The translations under genes were made by a program, and so were the position numbers. Below, piece after piece: positions 35,911 through 45,381 of a stretch of DNA of 64,000 nucleotides (the stretch's first letter is position 1; every line of letters begins with the position of its first letter). The DNA lies in assembly GCA_965223305.1 (NCBI GenBank), contig CBDCWT010000061.1, forward strand, positions 130,004-194,003, in the 5' to 3' direction. Below the pieces are notes generated by a model. It saw nothing but the letters and a program-made list of their open reading frames with translations, ran no database searches and was not told the DNA's origin. The stretch comes from CBDCWT01 sp965223305. GTDB taxonomy: Bacteria > Planctomycetota > Planctomycetia > Pirellulales > Pirellulaceae.

Positions 35911-37991
35911 GAATAGTACGCCCCGAATCCTTGCTCTTGGGCAACGAGAGTTTCGATCAGTGGTGCTGGCTGCCAGAAGTCGTCTCTATCTTGCTGTTGG
36001 TACTTTTTCAACTTGGCCAGCACGTTGGGCAACCCGATCGTGTCGGCAAAGTACATCGGGCCACCTCGATACATCGGCCAGCCGAAGCCATGAACCCAGA
36101 CAACATCGACGTCACTGGGGCGTAAGCTGATCCCTTCTTGCAGGATCTTGGCTCCTTCGTTGATCAGCGGATAAATGGCCCGCTCGAGAATCTCTTCGTC
36201 GCTAAATGGCCGACGCACGACACCTCTTTTCGCGGAGAGTTTCTCAATCACCTTTTGGACTGCGGGCGCCGGGCTCCTGGCTCCAGTTTTCGGATCGTAG
36301 TCATAGTAGCCGGCGTCCACTCGTTGGCCGCGCCGGCCTATTTCACAGAGACGCTCACGCACCGACTTCGTTTGCGATGGCTCCGTGTTCCAGCCGACGT
36401 CAAGCCCGGCAAGATCGTCGTTCGCAAACGGCCCCAGTGGCATTCCAAATTCATAGATGACCCGATCGACGTCCCAGGGTAGCGGGCCGTCATAGATCAT
36501 CTTCTCCGCCTGAGTGCGGCACTGGAGCATCATTCGGTCACCGATCAGTCCCGGGCCAACCTTGGCGACGACGGCCACCTTGCCCACCCGTTTGACCAGA
36601 TTCATGATCGTGGCCAACGCCGTGTTCGAAGTCCTTTCGCCGCGCACCACTTCACAGAGCTTCGTGGTATGAACAGGGTCAAAAAAGTGTGTGCCTAATA
36701 CGAGTTCCGGGCGCCCTGTGACAGCAGCGAGAGTGTTGATATCGAGCGCTGAAGTGTTGGTCGAAAGGATGGCTCCCTCTTTTACCACTTCGTCCAGCTG
36801 TCGGAAGATCTTCTTCTTCAGACCAAGGAACTCGACGTCGTTTTCGACGACAAGGTCACAGTCCGCGAGGTTGTTCAAGCTGGGTGACGGTACGAAGTTC
36901 TCCAGACGCCTATCTGCCTCGACCCTTGATAAACTTCCACTCTCTACTCGCTGATCGTATTTTTCGCGAACGGCATCCACGCCTCGATCGAGCGCCTCAC
37001 CATCTACGTCGACGAAACTCACGGCCAGGCCGGCATCCAGAAAACCGATCGCGATCTCGCCTCCTGCCATCCCGGCACCGAGCACGCCGACCCTGTGGAT
37101 TTGAATCCGAGCCGTATCCTTGGGGACGTCCGGGATCTTGTTCGCCTGCCGCGCGGCAAAGAAGCAATATCGCTGCGCTGCCGACTTATCGCCTTGCACC
37201 AACACCTGGAAACGCTCTCGTTCCCTGCGAATACAGTCGTCGTAGGGTAGAGTCACCGAGTCTTCGACGCACCGAATGATCGCTTCGGGAGCCTCGAAGC
37301 CGCGTGTTTCCTCAGCGATCGTCGCGCGAAAGCTGTTGAACAGATCTGCGGCTTGCTGACTGCCCTCGATCTTCGTCTCTAGATCACGGACTTTGACTAG
37401 TGGGCGGCCCTCAACCACTACCTTCTTGGCAAAGGCCAAGCCGCCTTCGAGCAGGTCCTCAACAATCTCATCGACAAGGCCGCACTCCAATGCGAACTTT
37501 GCATCGACCGGTTCGCCCGATGTCATCATTTCGAGCGCTTTCTGAACGCCGACAATCCGTGGCAACCGCTGTGTGCCTCCGGCGCCCGGCAGCAGACCTA
37601 ACTTCACTTCCGGCAGACCGAACTGGGCGGAATCGACGGCAATCCGGAAGTGACAGCAGAGCGCGGTTTCCAATCCACCACCCAGGGCTGTTCCGTGGAT
37701 GGCGGAGATTATCGGCTTGGGCGCGCTCTCGATGGTATCGTGCACATCGAGCAGCGATATGCCGCGCGGTGGAAGCCCAAACTCGCGAATGTCCGCACCA
37801 GCAAAATAGGTGCGCCCCTTGCAAACGACCAGCATGGCGTCGGCTGAATCGTCACCACTGGCTTGCATCACCGCCGAGTGCAACCCGTTGCGGACGCATT
37901 CGCTCAGGGCGTTCACCGGCGGGTTATCGATGCTGATGATGGCGACTCCATCCGTTACTTCCAGTTCGACCGAATCGCTAACCTTCACCAT
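35907..37991 (-). CDS. Bifunctional enoyl-CoA hydratase / 3-hydroxyacyl-CoA dehydrogenase (FadJ-type)
   Basis: 694 residues from the ATG at 37991, which has GGAGG 5 bases upstream. The N-terminal crotonase domain (1-190) retains both catalytic glutamates (GGGLETALCC and GLPEVKLGLLPGAGG). The NAD domain starts at about 310 with VGVLGAGMAGGEIA, and the 3-hydroxyacyl-CoA dehydrogenase motif GTHFFDPVHTTKLCEVV supplies the His-Glu pair. A C-terminal pair of helical dehydrogenase domains follows. It performs steps two and three of beta-oxidation in the cytoplasm. It lies downstream of the ETF/acyl-CoA dehydrogenase operon, separated by a 391-bp repeat region, and overlaps the HAF gene by 4 bases. 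Confidence 0.92.
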   Translation of the reverse strand: MVKVSDSVELEVTDGVAIISIDNPPVNALSECVRNGLHSAVMQASGDDSADAMLVVCKGRTYFAGADIREFGLPPRGISLLDVHDTIESAPKPIISAIHGTALGGGLETALCCHFRIAVDSAQFGLPEVKLGLLPGAGGTQRLPRIVGVQKALEMMTSGEPVDAKFALECGLVDEIVEDLLEGGLAFAKKVVVEGRPLVKVRDLETKIEGSQQAADLFNSFRATIAEETRGFEAPEAIIRCVEDSVTLPYDDCIRRERERFQVLVQGDKSAAQRYCFFAARQANKIPDVPKDTARIQIHRVGVLGAGMAGGEIAIGFLDAGLAVSFVDVDGEALDRGVDAVREKYDQRVESGSLSRVEADRRLENFVPSPSLNNLADCDLVVENDVEFLGLKKKIFRQLDEVVKEGAILSTNTSALDINTLAAVTGRPELVLGTHFFDPVHTTKLCEVVRGERTSNTALATIMNLVKRVGKVAVVAKVGPGLIGDRMMLQCRTQAEKMIYDGPLPWDVDRVIYEFGMPLGPFANDDLAGLDVGWNTEPSQTKSVRERLCEIGRRGQRVDAGYYDYDPKTGARSPAPAVQKVIEKLSAKRGVVRRPFSDEEILERAIYPLINEGAKILQEGISLRPSDVDVVWVHGFGWPMYRGGPMYFADTIGLPNVLAKLKKYQQQDRDDFWQPAPLIETLVAQEQGFGAYYS

Positions 37992-38382
37992 GTCGGCCTC
38001 CGCCGTTCGAGTCATTTCATGTCGTGGTGGTGACAGCCCCGACGCAAGCCATGTTCGCAGCGCGGGGCCGCACGATCGCCTCCTTCGGGCCGGAAGAGAC
38101 GCTATCAAATTAGCAGGCTGCGTGAGTCGTCGCGAGGCGGGTGCCTGACGTCACGCACAGCGCGAACATCAGCCAAAGTCCGCGCTGCTCTTGAGGATTT
38201 CTTGTAGCCGAATTCGCCAGAATTTGGACGAATCGGCAACCCGCCAAACTCTGGCGAGTTCGGCTACGAGGAGCCACAGGATCAGCAGGATGGCCGGCGA
38301 CCGTGACAAATCAGCCGCTGGGCGTTAGCCCACGGTTTGCACGGTAACCAGCGCTCCGATCTACCTCGGCTCCGCAGGACAC
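37992..38382. other. Repeat-bearing intergenic region
   Basis: 391 bp between two minus-strand genes. Contains GTAGCCGAATTCGCCAGAAT (38203), the inverse CAAACTCTGGCGAGTTCGG (38246-38264) and CAGCCGCTGGGCGTTAGCC (38311-38329) with CACGGTTTGC. The first ~200 bp hold upstream sequence of the FadJ-type gene and show no clear promoter. Confidence 0.65.
38203..38340. repeat. REP-like repeat cluster, both orientations
   Basis: Same head-to-head arrangement as 20488-20602, including the AATTC variant in the left member. Confidence 0.75.
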
Positions 38383-39822
38383 TCACCATTCCAACAGGTC
38401 GACCAGCTTATCTCCAACCAAGTAGACGGAAAAACCAGCGTACATCAACGTCGCGCAAAGGACGAAGAAGATGTTCACTGTGCCTGGTCTGGCCGATTTC
38501 GGCAAGAACCGCAGGTTGAGATAGAGGATCGTAGGTGTGAAGATGGCCATTGCGCCTCCGTTGAGCGCCGCGTTGATAAAAAAGAAGTCGAGGATGCTGA
38601 CTTCGTGCGTTTCGAAATACCACGAGCTGAAGAAGCCGATCGGCCACGTGCCAATCATGAGCGTCACATACATCAAGCCGCTGGGCCACTTGGTCGTACG
38701 AGGGAATCCGGTGTGAATGAGATCCGTCCACATTCGGACACCTCCGTCTACGTTGGCAACGATGGTACTGAAGAGCGCTGCGATCGCCACAACTAAAAAC
38801 AAGTACTGCCCCCATCTTCCCATCGCGGCCCCGAGGATGTTGGAGAGGGACCAAATCAGATCATCGTTACCAAAGCCTTGCTCTTGCGGGTAGAGTGTAA
38901 CGAGCGCGGCAAACATGAACAGCAACAGCGTAATCATGCTGGCGACCCCGAAAAAGAGCGTCGTATCGTAGATGACATAGTTCTGCCAGTCGCGAAAACG
39001 CTGCTGGTTGGCCGGAGTATCTGCAAAGACGTAGCCGGTTTCATTCGCCCGTTCTGACTTGCCGCGTATTTCAACCTCCAGCATGGGGAATCGTTGTCCC
39101 ATACCGATGCCCTTGTCGCGCAGATAGTAGGCATAGAACATCAGCCCGAATCCGCCAGCTCCCGCAAAAACCAGCGCCCCAAAGAACCGTAAGAACTCAA
39201 AGTCCTCATCCAACACAATTCGCGGTCTGAGCATTCCGGCTGCCATCTCTCTCGCGTCCTGCATCGTGCCAATTCTCGCCACCACCACAATCAAGCCGAG
39301 AAATATCACGATCACCATGATCGTGACCACCATCTCTACGCCGTTGTAGATCTTTGTGGGGCCGAGCAGCACGGCCCAGACGGCGAGGGTGACGGGAATG
39401 TACCACAACCAGTCGGATCCCAAGACCGAACCCTCCGGCCAAGGTTCGTCGGCACCGAAAATAAGAAAACGAACAGTCGCTGCGGTGAGCCGGCCCCAAC
39501 CAGGCAGCATGGTTAGCAGCAGCATGATCCCTAAGAAGAGATAGATGATGCCCACCCACGCGCGGGCCAAACCGCGCGTTGCACTCTCCCCAGTGGCGAT
39601 CGCCCAGCGGCCGATTTCTATGGTGATCCAAGCTTGAAGAAAGACCGCCAACAACGGCGCCCACGCCATCACCGCGCCGAACCTGGCAGTGATCCAGGGC
39701 CAGAGCACTAGCTCGCCAGAGCCCACCGCCAAGCCAACCATGATGGCGCCCGGCCCGGTCATCCGCCAGAAGCTCTTTTCCATGTCGGGCAAGTCGCCCG
39801 GCCGAAGCGGCTCCGTTGCCAT
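38383..39822 (-). CDS. Nramp-like membrane transporter
   Basis: 479 residues with about 11 hydrophobic helices. The N-terminal helix reads GPGAIMVGLAVGSGELVLWP, aligned with the Nramp helix-1 region but without the metal-binding DPGN, so divalent metal transport is doubtful. Distant Nramp relatives of this kind are common in planctomycetes. A charged loop of about 60 residues (near 245-300, GKSERANETGYVFADTPANQ) is inserted mid-protein. It is the last gene of the ETF/acyl-CoA dehydrogenase run (49 bp after the second dehydrogenase), which suggests a role in uptake of the catabolised compound or a needed cofactor (inference). Confidence 0.75.
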   Translation of the reverse strand: MATEPLRPGDLPDMEKSFWRMTGPGAIMVGLAVGSGELVLWPWITARFGAVMAWAPLLAVFLQAWITIEIGRWAIATGESATRGLARAWVGIIYLFLGIMLLLTMLPGWGRLTAATVRFLIFGADEPWPEGSVLGSDWLWYIPVTLAVWAVLLGPTKIYNGVEMVVTIMVIVIFLGLIVVVARIGTMQDAREMAAGMLRPRIVLDEDFEFLRFFGALVFAGAGGFGLMFYAYYLRDKGIGMGQRFPMLEVEIRGKSERANETGYVFADTPANQQRFRDWQNYVIYDTTLFFGVASMITLLLFMFAALVTLYPQEQGFGNDDLIWSLSNILGAAMGRWGQYLFLVVAIAALFSTIVANVDGGVRMWTDLIHTGFPRTTKWPSGLMYVTLMIGTWPIGFFSSWYFETHEVSILDFFFINAALNGGAMAIFTPTILYLNLRFLPKSARPGTVNIFFVLCATLMYAGFSVYLVGDKLVDLLEW

Positions 39823-39871
39823 GCGATGAGTCTCCCGAGTTGGAACTCTCTAAGCGAGCCGGTCCGCCTTA

Positions 39872-41032
39872 CTATCGAACGTCAGTCACCTCGACTTGCT
39901 CACCCACCTGGCTGTCCAGGACCTGTCGCGCCAACGCTTCGCGATGGAGCGTAGCATCTCCCAATAGGTATTCAGCTGCCTTAGCCCGCTTGTAGAACAA
40001 GTGCAGGTCGTGCTCCCAGGTGAAACCGATGCCACCGTGGCACTGCACGGCGTGGTTGCCGACCTCGCGCCCGGCATCTGAACAGTAGGCCTTGGCGATC
40101 GACACGGCAGCTTCTGCGGCAGGGTCCTCCTCAGAAAGCGCCCAAGCGGCGTAGTAGACCGCCGACCGGGAACTTTCTGTCAGCAAGAGCATGTCGGCGC
40201 ACTGATGCTGGACCGCCTGAAAAGAACCGATTTCCTTACCAAATTGCTTGCGAGTCTTGGCATATTCAACGGTTGTGTCCAGCATCCATTGGGCCGCGCC
40301 GCAGAGCTCCGCTGCCACCAGCGTCGCCGTCACTTGACCGGCTCGACGGACCGCACGCACCACAGCCTCTCCCTCGGCGACAAGCTGGTTCGCAGAGCAC
40401 GCGACGCCGTCGAAGCGCACTGCGGAGAGGGGACGCGTGGCATCCATCCCGGGTGTGCCTTCGATGGTTAGGCCATCAGCGCCACACGGAACAATGACGA
40501 GCACAGCGCGATCGGCCTTCGCGCCGATACAGACCAAGACATCGGCGTGGGCTGCGTCCATAACCAGCACCTTCTGTCCATCCAGCCGCAACACGCTGCC
40601 ATCTAGCTTGCACTTCAGGCCTGCAGCCGGCTGGTTCCAATTCAGCTCCTCGCCAAGCAGGGCAACCGCGGCTTTCACAGTACCGTCGGCCATCTGGGGT
40701 AGGTAGTGTCTGGCTAACTCTTCGTTCCCACTGGTTGCCAGCAGCGTCGCCGCCCAGTTTGTGGAGAGAAAAGGCCCCGGAACACACCCCATGCCGAGTT
40801 GCTCGGCGACGACCACTAGCTCGACCACCGTGAGATCCAGGCCGCCAAACCGTTCGGGCAAATGCATGCCGATCCAGCCTTGGTCGGCAATCGACTGCCA
40901 GCCGAACTCGAGCGAGGAGCCCATTTCGAGCAGCTCGCGTACACGGGTCAGCGGAAACTCCTGCGCAACCAGCGCACCAGCTGCTTCCTGCAGCAGCCTC
41001 TGAGTAGCTGAGAGATCGTAGTCCATGGTCAA
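39872..41032 (-). CDS. Acyl-CoA dehydrogenase family protein, probably non-catalytic subunit
   Basis: 386 residues, complete acyl-CoA dehydrogenase fold (MDYDLSATQRLLQEAAGAL start; KQFGKEIGSFQAVQHQCADM helix; CHGGIGFTWEHDLHLFYKRAK near the end). The usual C-terminal base-bearing EGT motif is not present: the region reads AAEYLLGDATLHREAL. Members lacking that glutamate pair with a catalytic partner in alpha2beta2 dehydrogenases, as in actinobacterial steroid side-chain enzymes. The partner is probably the acyl-CoA dehydrogenase gene 69 bp upstream. FAD-dependent, electrons to ETF. Confidence 0.87.
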   Translation of the reverse strand: MTMDYDLSATQRLLQEAAGALVAQEFPLTRVRELLEMGSSLEFGWQSIADQGWIGMHLPERFGGLDLTVVELVVVAEQLGMGCVPGPFLSTNWAATLLATSGNEELARHYLPQMADGTVKAAVALLGEELNWNQPAAGLKCKLDGSVLRLDGQKVLVMDAAHADVLVCIGAKADRAVLVIVPCGADGLTIEGTPGMDATRPLSAVRFDGVACSANQLVAEGEAVVRAVRRAGQVTATLVAAELCGAAQWMLDTTVEYAKTRKQFGKEIGSFQAVQHQCADMLLLTESSRSAVYYAAWALSEEDPAAEAAVSIAKAYCSDAGREVGNHAVQCHGGIGFTWEHDLHLFYKRAKAAEYLLGDATLHREALARQVLDSQVGEQVEVTDVR

Positions 41033-41101
41033 GCTGTCGTTGTTCGTCGAGTTTCAGTTAGTCCCCACTGCTGCAGGCAGATCGGCCGCACGCCAAGCGA
41101 G

Positions 41102-42283
41102 TCAATAGCTCCGCGGAAGTCCAAGTACGCGTTGCGCAATGATGTTTCTTTGGATTTCACTGGTTCCAGCTTCGATCGTGTTTCCTCGCGATCGCAAGTA
41201 GTCGTACTTCCAGCGACCGTCGTCGAAACTCTCAAGTTGCGCGACATCTCCCAGAATCTCGCTCGCCACACGGGCCAGCTTCTGGTTGAGCTCGCTCCAG
41301 TACAACTTGCCGATGGAGCCTTCCGGTCCGGGCACTTCATTCTTGTTCTGCTTAGAGAGTGCCCGGTCTGTATTGAGTCGAAAGACCTCCAGTTCAAGAT
41401 AGATCTGAGCGATCTTCTGACGGTTGAGCGGATCGTCGGCCAGGCGACGACCGTTGCGTCTAGTCGAGCGCGCCTTTTCGATCAGCGCGTCCAGCGATCG
41501 TTTCATCCTCACGTAGATGGTCGCGCCGAGGTTGGCCCGCTCGTTCATCAGAACCGTGATCGCGACGCGCCAGCCTGCATTCTCTGCGCCTAACTGATTC
41601 TCGACCGGGACGCGCACGTCCGAAAAGAACACTTCATTAAAACCTGCGTCACCGGTGATTTGTTTTAACGGTCTTACGCTGACGCCGGGCGATCGCATGT
41701 CGACCAAGACTACGGTGATGCCCTTGTGCTTGGGGGCCGCAGGATCGGTTCTAGTCAGCAACAGGCACCAGTCGGCAAGATGAGCGAAACTGGTCCAGAT
41801 CTTCTGCCCGTTGATGACGTAGTCGTCGCCGTCGCGTACTGCCCTGCAGGCCAACGAAGCCACGTCGCTGCCTGCGTCCGGTTCCGAAAATCCTTGACAC
41901 CAGATGTCGTCGCCGGCGAGGATGCGAGGTAGATAGCGCTTTTTCTGTGCTTCGGTGCCCGCGGCAATAATGGTCGGCCCCACCAGAGCCTCGCCCAGCA
42001 CGCCAACTCTCTCGGGCGCTTTGGCGCGAACGAGCTCGGCCGAGAAAATGGACTGCTGGATCGGGTTTGCACCCCGACCGCCATATTCCTGCGGCCAAGC
42101 CGTGCCGGCCCAGCCCCCTTCATAGAGCGTTCGTTGCCACTGGCGCAGATAGTCGTAGTAGTCTGTCTCGCTCCAACCTTCCTCTCGGCGCGGACGAGGA
42201 TAAGGTGGTGGCAGGTTGCCTTTGAGCCAACCGCGCAGCTCGTCACGGAAGGCACGTTCTTCGGCGGTGAGATGAAGATCCAT
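41102..42283 (-). CDS. Acyl-CoA dehydrogenase, catalytic
   Basis: 393 residues from the ATG at 42283 (MDLHLTAEERAFRDEL); an upstream in-frame start at 42346 would overlap the EtfD-like gene. WCQGFSEPDAGSD is the FAD/substrate loop, YVINGQKIWTSFAHLADWC the beta domain, and IEAGTSEIQRNIIAQRVLGLP the C-terminal helix with the expected catalytic glutamate. It oxidises an acyl-CoA to the enoyl-CoA and reduces ETF. It stands between the EtfD-like Fe-S protein and the second dehydrogenase; similar sequence types act on branched or side-chain acyl-CoAs, so the substrate may not be a plain fatty acid (inference). Confidence 0.9.
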   Translation of the reverse strand: MDLHLTAEERAFRDELRGWLKGNLPPPYPRPRREEGWSETDYYDYLRQWQRTLYEGGWAGTAWPQEYGGRGANPIQQSIFSAELVRAKAPERVGVLGEALVGPTIIAAGTEAQKKRYLPRILAGDDIWCQGFSEPDAGSDVASLACRAVRDGDDYVINGQKIWTSFAHLADWCLLLTRTDPAAPKHKGITVVLVDMRSPGVSVRPLKQITGDAGFNEVFFSDVRVPVENQLGAENAGWRVAITVLMNERANLGATIYVRMKRSLDALIEKARSTRRNGRRLADDPLNRQKIAQIYLELEVFRLNTDRALSKQNKNEVPGPEGSIGKLYWSELNQKLARVASEILGDVAQLESFDDGRWKYDYLRSRGNTIEAGTSEIQRNIIAQRVLGLPRSY

Positions 42284-42315
42284 GTTGTTGCGAGCCACCT
42301 CCCTGGTCGATCCTC

Positions 42316-44346
42316 TCAAACGTCCCGATCGGCCACGGCTTCCCACAGGATCTCCGCGACATCCTTGACGACGATCGTTCGCTCTTCGCGCACAGCATCA
42401 ATGCCGTCTTCCATCATCGTCATACAAAACGGGCAACCAACGGCGACGGTGTCAGCGGCCGTTTCCAACGCCTGACGCGCCCGCTCTCGGTTAACGCGCT
42501 GGCCTGCCGGTTCGTCGACGAAGCTCATTCCACCTCCCCCGCCGCAGCAAAAGCTCTGTTGACGGTTTTGCTTCATCTCGATCAGCGACGTTCGCGTGCT
42601 TCGCTGGACGAGCGAGCGCGGCTCTTCGGTGATGCGGTTGTAGCGACTGAGGTAGCAAGGATCGTGGAATGTGATCGCCTCGGCCGACTCGGCACTCAAC
42701 TCCAGGCGGCCTGCACCAATCAGCTGCGCCAGGTATGTCGTGTGATGTGAAATCTCCAACTGGCAGCCGAGCCGGGGGTATTCATGCTTGATAGTATTAA
42801 AACAATGTGGACAGGCCGTGACAACTTTGTTGATCCCGTGGCGGCGAAAGGTCTCCACGTTCTGGGAAGCGAGCGTCTCGAAAAGGTACTCGTTGCCAAT
42901 CCGGCGGGCAGGGTCGCCGGTACACGTTTCCTCACGGCCCAAGATCGCAAAACGTACTCCAGCCCTGGTCAATAGCTGGGCCAAGGCTCGTGTCGTATTC
43001 TGACTTCGTTCAAGCAGTGCCCCTCCGCAACCGACCCAGAGTAACACCTCCGGGTTCTCGATGTTGCCGACCCTTGGGATCTCCAGGTTCGATGTCCAAT
43101 CGATGCGGGAAAACTGAGTTCCGCGATAGGGATGTCCACGCTCCTCAAGCGAGGCCAATGCCGCCTGCATGGTCTGCGGAAAATCCGCCTGCTCCATCAC
43201 TTGAAAGCGGCGCAGATCAGTGATCTTAGGCCATTGCTCGATAGCCACCGGACAGGCCTCGACACAGGCGGCACAACTCGTGCATTGCCACAGGGCCTCC
43301 GTCGAAAGAGCGGCCGAGCTGTCAATCACAGGGAAACGTGGTTGATACGAACCACCCTTGGCGGTCACAACATCCGAAGTGGGATCGCTTCGCCGTAGAA
43401 GTGATTGCATCTCGAGAATGAGGTCCCGAGGTGACAGCAGCTTGCCCACCGCATGGGCCGGACACGCCGCGCTGCAGCGGCCGCATTCGGTGCAGGCGTC
43501 CATGTCCAGTAAGTCCTTCCACGTGAATTGCTCGAGACTGTTGACGCCTAACGAAGCACTCGTCTCGAAGTCGATGCTCTTCAGAGTTCCGACGGGATTG
43601 TCTAGGTTGGATGTGTAGATATTGAGCGGAGCAGTCAGAACGTGCAGCAACTTTGTGTAGGGAGCCCAGGCGATCAAGCCAAGCACCAACAACAGATGAA
43701 ACCACCAACAATACTGATGCAGCTGACGCCAGAACTCGGCGTCTGCTACAGCCATCGACCAACGTGCGACAGTGTTTCCCACGGGGGACCAGTAACCCCA
43801 AGGATCGTCGGTCGCCGCAATTCGCCAACCTTCTATCAAGAATCCGGTCGCCAGAATCACGAAAATCAGCACAAGCAGCCAGCTGGCTTCGGCACTGCAG
43901 AACAGGTTCTTCGGCCTCCAAAGCCAACGCCGTACGGCGCTCAAACCCGCCCCCACCATCGCCAGCGCGCCCAGACAGTCGACGAACAAGGACTGAAAGT
44001 AAAGATAGAAACGTCCCTGCATAATCGGCAGATTAAAGTCGTGGTGCACCAGGACGACCGTCGTTGCGATAGTCAGTGTGATCATGCCCCAAAAGAGCAG
44101 CGCATGCAGCAGACCGGCGTAGCGATCCCGCCAAATGGCCTGGTGCAACACAGCATGCCTCAAGGCGTGCATCAAACGTCGCGCTGGCTGATCGAAACGC
44201 GATGCCGGTTGACCCTGCTGCCAGCTGCGTGCACGGCGGTAAATGCCGTAGCCGGCAATGGCCAACGTCGGCATTAGCAACAGATACATCACCCAGGCAT
44301 GCTGGATGTTCCAAAGAACTTCACGCGTTGCTTCGCTTGGTTGCAC
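42316..44346 (-). CDS. EtfD-like membrane Fe-S oxidoreductase (ETF to quinone)
   Basis: 676 residues from a GTG that overlaps the last base of the ETF-alpha stop. N-terminal half: five to six membrane helices (18-34, 78-100, 115-137, 155-171, 213-228) resembling NarI-type haem-b subunits, with several histidines. Then two 4Fe-4S motifs, CTECGRCSAACP (285-296) and CTSCAACVEACP (355-366). The C-terminal half has two CCG domains (VGCGGALLERS, CPHCFNTIKHEYP; HDPCYLSRYN, CCGGGGGMSF). This is the architecture of EtfD, which moves electrons from reduced ETF into the membrane quinone pool. Position between ETF-alpha and an acyl-CoA dehydrogenase supports this. Confidence 0.87.
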   Translation of the reverse strand: MQPSEATREVLWNIQHAWVMYLLLMPTLAIAGYGIYRRARSWQQGQPASRFDQPARRLMHALRHAVLHQAIWRDRYAGLLHALLFWGMITLTIATTVVLVHHDFNLPIMQGRFYLYFQSLFVDCLGALAMVGAGLSAVRRWLWRPKNLFCSAEASWLLVLIFVILATGFLIEGWRIAATDDPWGYWSPVGNTVARWSMAVADAEFWRQLHQYCWWFHLLLVLGLIAWAPYTKLLHVLTAPLNIYTSNLDNPVGTLKSIDFETSASLGVNSLEQFTWKDLLDMDACTECGRCSAACPAHAVGKLLSPRDLILEMQSLLRRSDPTSDVVTAKGGSYQPRFPVIDSSAALSTEALWQCTSCAACVEACPVAIEQWPKITDLRRFQVMEQADFPQTMQAALASLEERGHPYRGTQFSRIDWTSNLEIPRVGNIENPEVLLWVGCGGALLERSQNTTRALAQLLTRAGVRFAILGREETCTGDPARRIGNEYLFETLASQNVETFRRHGINKVVTACPHCFNTIKHEYPRLGCQLEISHHTTYLAQLIGAGRLELSAESAEAITFHDPCYLSRYNRITEEPRSLVQRSTRTSLIEMKQNRQQSFCCGGGGGMSFVDEPAGQRVNRERARQALETAADTVAVGCPFCMTMMEDGIDAVREERTIVVKDVAEILWEAVADRDV

Positions 44347-45335
44347 TATTCCGAAAGAAGCTCGGCCAGCCGGACAGTCAATGGGCCGACGACGCTACGA
44401 TAGTCCTCGACCAGCCCAAAGTCGCAATGACGAAAAATGGGGGCCTCTGCGTCCGTGTTGATCGCCGCAATCACCTTCGAGTCGGCGATGCCCATCAAGT
44501 GCTGACTGGCACCAGATATCGCGATCGCCAAGTAGAGCTGGGGCGCAACCTTCTTGCCTGTCTGCCCAACCTGCCAGCTGGGGGGTACCCAACCAGCATC
44601 GCACGCCGCTCGTGAAGCGGCGACCTCTGCGCCCATCGCCTGGGCCAGCCGTTTCAATTCCGTAAACGGCTCGGGACCTCCCAAGCCGCGACCTCCAGAG
44701 ACAATCGCTTTGGCATCTTCCAAGCGAGTTCCTTGAGCAGTGCCCTCGTGGCGTTGAACGATCTGCGTCTGGTCGAGCGTCGAGCTCAACTCGACAGTGC
44801 GCCGCTCCAACTGGCCTGGGTCTCGGCGGGGAGTCGCCGGTTCGAAAGACCGGGCTCGCAGCCAGACGACTGCCGGTAGCCTGTTCAGTCGCGCCACAGC
44901 CATGGCCTTGCCGCCATAGGCTGGTCGCGTGACGCATACCCGGTCGTCCTGCCAGTTCACCCGCTGACCGTCGCTCGTCGAACTACCGCCCAAGCGATGC
45001 GCCAACCGCGGGGTTATCTCCCGACTGTAGGTGTCGTCCGACAAGAACACGGCGGTTGGTTCCAGTTCGCCGCACAGTGCCGCCGCAGCAGCCAGGCAGC
45101 ATTCCGGTTGGTATTCGGCTAACTCGTCGTTGCTAGCCACCCAGACGGCATCTGCCCGCAGCCGCAGCCCCTCGACGCAATCGTTGTCGCAACTGCCTGC
45201 GATGACGATCACGTGCCGGCCACCGAGTTGACTTGCATAACGGTCCCCAGCACCCAATAGCCCATATGTGCTTCGATCCAGCTCAAAGCTCGGAAGTAGG
45301 CAGGTAACTACGGTCTGCGTCATGTCGTCCATCAC
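44346..45335 (-). CDS. etfA: Electron transfer flavoprotein, alpha subunit
   Basis: 329 residues. The C-terminal FAD domain is typical: VSGGRGLGGPE, AASRAACDAGWVPPSWQVGQ, TGKKVAPQLYLAIAISGASQHLMG, INTDAEAPIFRHCDFGLVED. The N-terminal domain is shorter and more variable. It binds FAD and, with the beta subunit, receives electrons from acyl-CoA dehydrogenases in the cytoplasm. The beta subunit gene ends 46 bp upstream; the EtfD-like gene overlaps its stop codon. Confidence 0.93.
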   Translation of the reverse strand: MMDDMTQTVVTCLLPSFELDRSTYGLLGAGDRYASQLGGRHVIVIAGSCDNDCVEGLRLRADAVWVASNDELAEYQPECCLAAAAALCGELEPTAVFLSDDTYSREITPRLAHRLGGSSTSDGQRVNWQDDRVCVTRPAYGGKAMAVARLNRLPAVVWLRARSFEPATPRRDPGQLERRTVELSSTLDQTQIVQRHEGTAQGTRLEDAKAIVSGGRGLGGPEPFTELKRLAQAMGAEVAASRAACDAGWVPPSWQVGQTGKKVAPQLYLAIAISGASQHLMGIADSKVIAAINTDAEAPIFRHCDFGLVEDYRSVVGPLTVRLAELLSE

Positions 45336-45381
45336 CCTCCAGCCCGTCCCGGCCCTGTTGCTGCGGAAACGACCTGCAAAC

